DNA from: Cytophagales bacterium
GTDB taxonomy: Bacteria > Bacteroidota > Bacteroidia > Cytophagales > Cyclobacteriaceae
Direction of reading: 5' to 3'
Assembly (NCBI GenBank): GCA_029262935.1
Contig: JAJCYK010000478.1
Span: 1 to 7,022, forward strand
Length of the DNA stretch: 7,022 nt
Each line of letters opens with the position of its first letter. The first letter of the stretch is position 1. Of this stretch, positions 4,047 through 7,022 are shown one piece after another. The notes beneath the pieces were generated by a model. It did not search any database and was not told the origin of the DNA. It saw only the letters and a list, made by a program, of their open reading frames with translations. Made by a program: the position numbers and the translations under genes.

Positions 4047-7022
4047 ATGATCATTCTTCTAAATAGAAAACCATATCGTAACATAATCTTCACAATCCTA
4101 GTGCTGATCCTTTGCGGCACATCACTAAGGTCTCAAAATTTGTACTCAGAAGATTTTGAATTGGCTTCCGGTACTACTGTGGACAATGGGCAAACTGCTT
4201 GGAGTCGTGACATTAGTAACGCGAATCTTGGCACTCAAGGACATTTCGAAACAAGAACCAACAGCGGTTTTACAATTCTACAGGCTGTGGACATCGATGG
4301 TGAAGCCATATGGCTCTCCGAAATACTTACTATTACCGGGTTGTCTTCAGTTCAGGCATCAGTAGATATCGCAGAGGCCGGTACCTTGGAAGGCAGCGAT
4401 TATATCCGTTTGTACTACATTCTTGATGGAGGTGCTGAAACCATTTTTGGCGATTTTTCTAATGATTTTGGGGCCACGTTTCAGACGGTCACTAGTCCTG
4501 TTGTTTCTGGAACCACATTACAGGTAGTGGTCCGGGTATCAAATAATAGAACCAATGAACTCCATGCTTTTGACAATGTCACTGTTGGGGCTACCGCTTC
4601 CGGTGGTACTACCCTGTATTCCCGGCGTAACAGAAACTGGAACAATCAAAATGCTTGGTCCACTGTTGGTCTAGGTGGCGCATCTTGTCAATGTACGCCA
4701 AATGCAGCTTCCGATGTGGTTATTGGAAATGGAAACAGGATTAATATAAACACCGACGCAGCAGTTCGGAATATCACAATACAAAATGCCAGTACGCTGA
4801 GATGGACGGGATCTTACGAACTTAACATCCAAAACAGCGGTAGTTTAACGATTGAATCAGGTGGATTAGTAACGAGTAATGGAAATACGGATACAGATAT
4901 AAACTTGGCATCTACGGATGCCGAAAATCTAAGCCTTTTGGTCAATGGCAGCCTTATCATTGGAGATATCGGTTTGTTTAATGCCAGTACCAACCTAGAC
5001 ATTCAAAATGGAAGTGGAAGCATTACTGTTGAAACAGACCTGAGACTCTATGCTGATAACATCACAATAACCAACAATCATTCTGGGACCTTTGATATCC
5101 AAGATGATCTTATATTGGCCGGGGACAATACTATTTTTACGAATAACGGGACCCTTACCATGACCGATAACCTACTCTACTACAACGTACTGGGAGGGGT
5201 TGATACCAATATTAATCTTATTAACAATGGGTTACTTACCGTGGGAGATGACATCCAAATTGCAGAAGCCAATTCCATTTTTACCAATAACTCGGGAGCC
5301 ACTCTGAACTTAGATGATTTTGCCAATTTTTTCGGGTTAGGCATTACCGTTAATAATAGCGGCACCGTAAATGTCATTGATGTTGCACAAATAAATAACA
5401 ATAGTGCTTTTAATAATTTAACGAACGGCATATGGAATTATCAGGGATCTAGCCCAGATCCCGACACCCAAATTTCAGCTAGTGCGACTAATAACTCTTT
5501 TAATTATACCGGCGCAAACCAAAATATTATTATTCCCATCGACAACTACTGGCATCTTAGTTTAACAGGCTCTGGTATCAAGACTTCCCAAGCTAACCTG
5601 GATATAAATGGTGATCTTACCATTACTGGTAGTTGCCAGCTAGATGTAGCCGCAGGACTGCATGATATGTCAATAGCAGGCGATTGCTTCAATACGAGTT
5701 CCAATAGTGATTCGTTTGTCGAAGGCATTCAAACGGTTACCTTTGATGGAATCAGCGACCAAATCATTGCTGCTAATGGCGGGGATCTTTATAATATTGA
5801 GGTGAATAAATCAAGTGGGATGATTACACTTACCCAGCCTTTAAATTTACTTGGGACTTTGTCTTTTGTAACTGGTACCACACTTAACTCCAACGGCAAT
5901 CTTACTATACGCTCGGTTACGGATAATGCTACTGGCAATGCGAATATCGGCGAATTACCAGCAGGCGCTTCCGTGTTAGGAAATGTTACAGTAGAAAGAT
6001 ATATGAGTGGTGAAGGAAGACTTTGGAGATACCTTTCCTCTCCCGTTACCAACGCCACGGTCGCTGACTGGCAGGACGATTTTCCTATTACTGGTAACTT
6101 CACAGATCCCAGCACAGGAACTGGATTAATTTCCGGTAATGCTTCCCTCTATTATTATGCAGAACCCAGTAGTGGTACCAATCTACAAAATGGGTGGGCC
6201 GCCTACCCTGCCGCCGGGACCGCTGCTAGCAATGCTTTGGTGCCAGGTTTAGGATATGCGGCTTTTATAAGAGAGGAATCCTCGGCTACAATACCTACGG
6301 TAAATGGTGTAATAAACCAAGGTAGTTTAGACTTAAATGTCACTTTCACCAACAGTGGCTCAGCCATTAATGACGGCTGGAACCTGGTTGGAAATCCCTA
6401 CCCATCCCCGATTAATTGGTCTTCAACCCGAGGCTGGACTAAAGTAGGCTTATCGGACGCTATCTACGTGAGAGATAATGCCGGTGGCGGAACATTTTCA
6501 AGTTATGTGGGCGGAGTCGGAACCAATGGAGGAACCGGTCGAGTAGCGCTAGGGCAAGCCTTTTGGGTAAAAGCGGTTAGCGCCAACCCTTCCTTGATAA
6601 TTGATGAGGGCGCTAAAAGAACTACGGGCACCGAGTTTTTCAGAACCAAAGCTCCTGACAACTATTTCCGAATATCCCTTATAACGGAAGAAGAAGTAGA
6701 TGAAGCTGTTGTAAAGTTTGCTCCAGAGGCCACAAATGGCTTTGATCTAAATTTAGACGCAATAAAGCTGGACAATAGTATTTTCAATTTGGCCTTATAT
6801 GTAAGTGATTCGGAAAAGATGGCCATTAACAGTTTACCCGAACTTTACTGTGAGAAGTCTGTTTTCCTAAGTATAAGTAACGCAGATTTGGGTCCATATA
6901 ATTTAACCTTTACCGAACTTGAAAAGTTGGCATTGCCTTATCAAATTACCCTAGTAGATCATTTTACTACCTTTGAATTCGTGGTTTCACCAAATGCAGG
7001 ATACGATTTCCAGATTACTGAT
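4047..7022 (+). CDS. Large secreted beta-repeat surface protein, probable type IX secretion substrate (3' end outside window)
   Basis: The frame is open for 992 codons from ATG 4047 to the last base; an in-frame TAA at 4044-4046 fixes the start. Residues 1 to about 30 are a Sec signal peptide ending LRSQ; no lipobox fits. About 31-182 look like a jelly-roll, carbohydrate-binding-type domain (NLYSEDFE start, AFDNVTVGA end). Residues 191-256 carry the flavobacterial NWNNQNAWSTVG...CQCTP...DVVIG motif. About 261-440 form a beta-helix-like run of NN-G-T-L-T-V coils. Residues 486-650 match paired 'YTGANQNIII...YWHLSLTGSGIKT' and 'TVTFDG...DQII' units common in Bacteroidota surface proteins. At 659-850 come LWRYLSSPV, GWNLVGNPYPSPINW (777-791) and LGQAFWVKA (835-843), a block that usually precedes the sorting signal. 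From 870 a further beta domain reaches the edge. A type IX C-terminal sorting domain is expected beyond it; this is inference. The role could be adhesion or polysaccharide contact; no catalytic motif is seen. Confidence 0.9.
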   Translation, partial: MIILLNRKPYRNIIFTILVLILCGTSLRSQNLYSEDFELASGTTVDNGQTAWSRDISNANLGTQGHFETRTNSGFTILQAVDIDGEAIWLSEILTITGLSSVQASVDIAEAGTLEGSDYIRLYYILDGGAETIFGDFSNDFGATFQTVTSPVVSGTTLQVVVRVSNNRTNELHAFDNVTVGATASGGTTLYSRRNRNWNNQNAWSTVGLGGASCQCTPNAASDVVIGNGNRININTDAAVRNITIQNASTLRWTGSYELNIQNSGSLTIESGGLVTSNGNTDTDINLASTDAENLSLLVNGSLIIGDIGLFNASTNLDIQNGSGSITVETDLRLYADNITITNNHSGTFDIQDDLILAGDNTIFTNNGTLTMTDNLLYYNVLGGVDTNINLINNGLLTVGDDIQIAEANSIFTNNSGATLNLDDFANFFGLGITVNNSGTVNVIDVAQINNNSAFNNLTNGIWNYQGSSPDPDTQISASATNNSFNYTGANQNIIIPIDNYWHLSLTGSGIKTSQANLDINGDLTITGSCQLDVAAGLHDMSIAGDCFNTSSNSDSFVEGIQTVTFDGISDQIIAANGGDLYNIEVNKSSGMITLTQPLNLLGTLSFVTGTTLNSNGNLTIRSVTDNATGNANIGELPAGASVLGNVTVERYMSGEGRLWRYLSSPVTNATVADWQDDFPITGNFTDPSTGTGLISGNASLYYYAEPSSGTNLQNGWAAYPAAGTAASNALVPGLGYAAFIREESSATIPTVNGVINQGSLDLNVTFTNSGSAINDGWNLVGNPYPSPINWSSTRGWTKVGLSDAIYVRDNAGGGTFSSYVGGVGTNGGTGRVALGQAFWVKAVSANPSLIIDEGAKRTTGTEFFRTKAPDNYFRISLITEEEVDEAVVKFAPEATNGFDLNLDAIKLDNSIFNLALYVSDSEKMAINSLPELYCEKSVFLSISNADLGPYNLTFTELEKLALPYQITLVDHFTTFEFVVSPNAGYDFQITD
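4827..5366 (+). repeat. Protein-level tandem repeats (beta-helix-like coils) within the large gene
   Basis: Residues 261-440 of the large protein repeat a short unit built on N-(N/G)-(S)-G-x-L-T-V followed by an acidic turn. Copies start at IQNSGSLTI (261), LVNGSLIIG (298), IQNGSGSITV (319), TNNHSGTFDI (342), TNNGTLTM (365), INNGLLTVG (392), TNNSGATLNL (413) and VNNSGTVNV (435). Spacing of the Asn pair is 21-27 residues in most cases, the length of one turn of a right-handed beta-helix. Two stretches 48 residues apart (353-367 and 401-415, both with the DD...IFTNN pattern) are also similar in DNA, which suggests a relatively recent internal duplication. Confidence 0.7.

Noticed and set aside
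4113..4118. Cys in the signal peptide of the large protein as a lipobox
   Set aside because: The residue before the Cys is Leu, not Gly, Ala or Ser, and a normal signal peptidase I site follows (LRSQ), so a lipoprotein is unlikely.
4156..6115. Several ORFs of 60-108 codons on both strands inside the large gene
   Set aside because: All lie within the uninterrupted 992-codon frame that carries recognisable domain motifs, so they are shadows.

Overview
The window looks like chromosome of a member of the Bacteroidota, most likely a flavobacterium. The evidence is the TAnnTTTG-type promoter elements (upstream of the tRNA and of the large gene), A/T-rich leaders with no clear Shine-Dalgarno sequence, a moderately low G+C content, and above all the large 3' gene. 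That gene has the architecture and signature phrases (for example GWNLVGNPYPSP) of secreted flavobacterial surface proteins exported by the type IX secretion system. No integrase, transposase, CRISPR array or phage gene is visible.

Layout. Positions 1-250 hold a tRNA-Arg(TCT) gene with a candidate promoter and a strong UUCG-loop terminator. Positions 429-860 encode a small, AT-rich VOC-superfamily (glyoxalase/bleomycin-resistance-like) protein, followed by a small hairpin. Positions 861-1570 are sparsely coding: the only plausible gene is a 72-residue minus-strand ORF (961-1179) of unknown function. Positions 1571-2512 are one AraC-family regulator whose frame is intact except for a single in-frame TAG at 2036-2038. 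The sensor half is thus separated from the DNA-binding half. Positions 2611-3192 encode an exported SnoaL/NTF2-like protein with a C-terminal membrane anchor. Positions 3193-4046 show no convincing gene but contain two inverted repeats and a promoter-like element. Positions 4047-7022 are the first 992 codons of a very large secreted protein whose 3' end lies outside the window.

How the parts relate. The AraC-type gene and the SnoaL-like gene are co-directional and 98 bp apart, so the SnoaL gene is the natural candidate target of that regulator; this is inference from position only. If the TAG is real, control of the target would be lost, or would rest on a free-standing 126-residue DNA-binding fragment about the size of MarA or SoxS. 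The VOC gene, the small minus-strand ORF and the large surface protein are separate transcription units with no obvious functional link. The most informative observations are the amber-interrupted regulator, the membrane-anchored periplasmic SnoaL protein, and the beta-helix-like repeat protein running off the window. Nothing here amounts to a clearly new multi-gene system.
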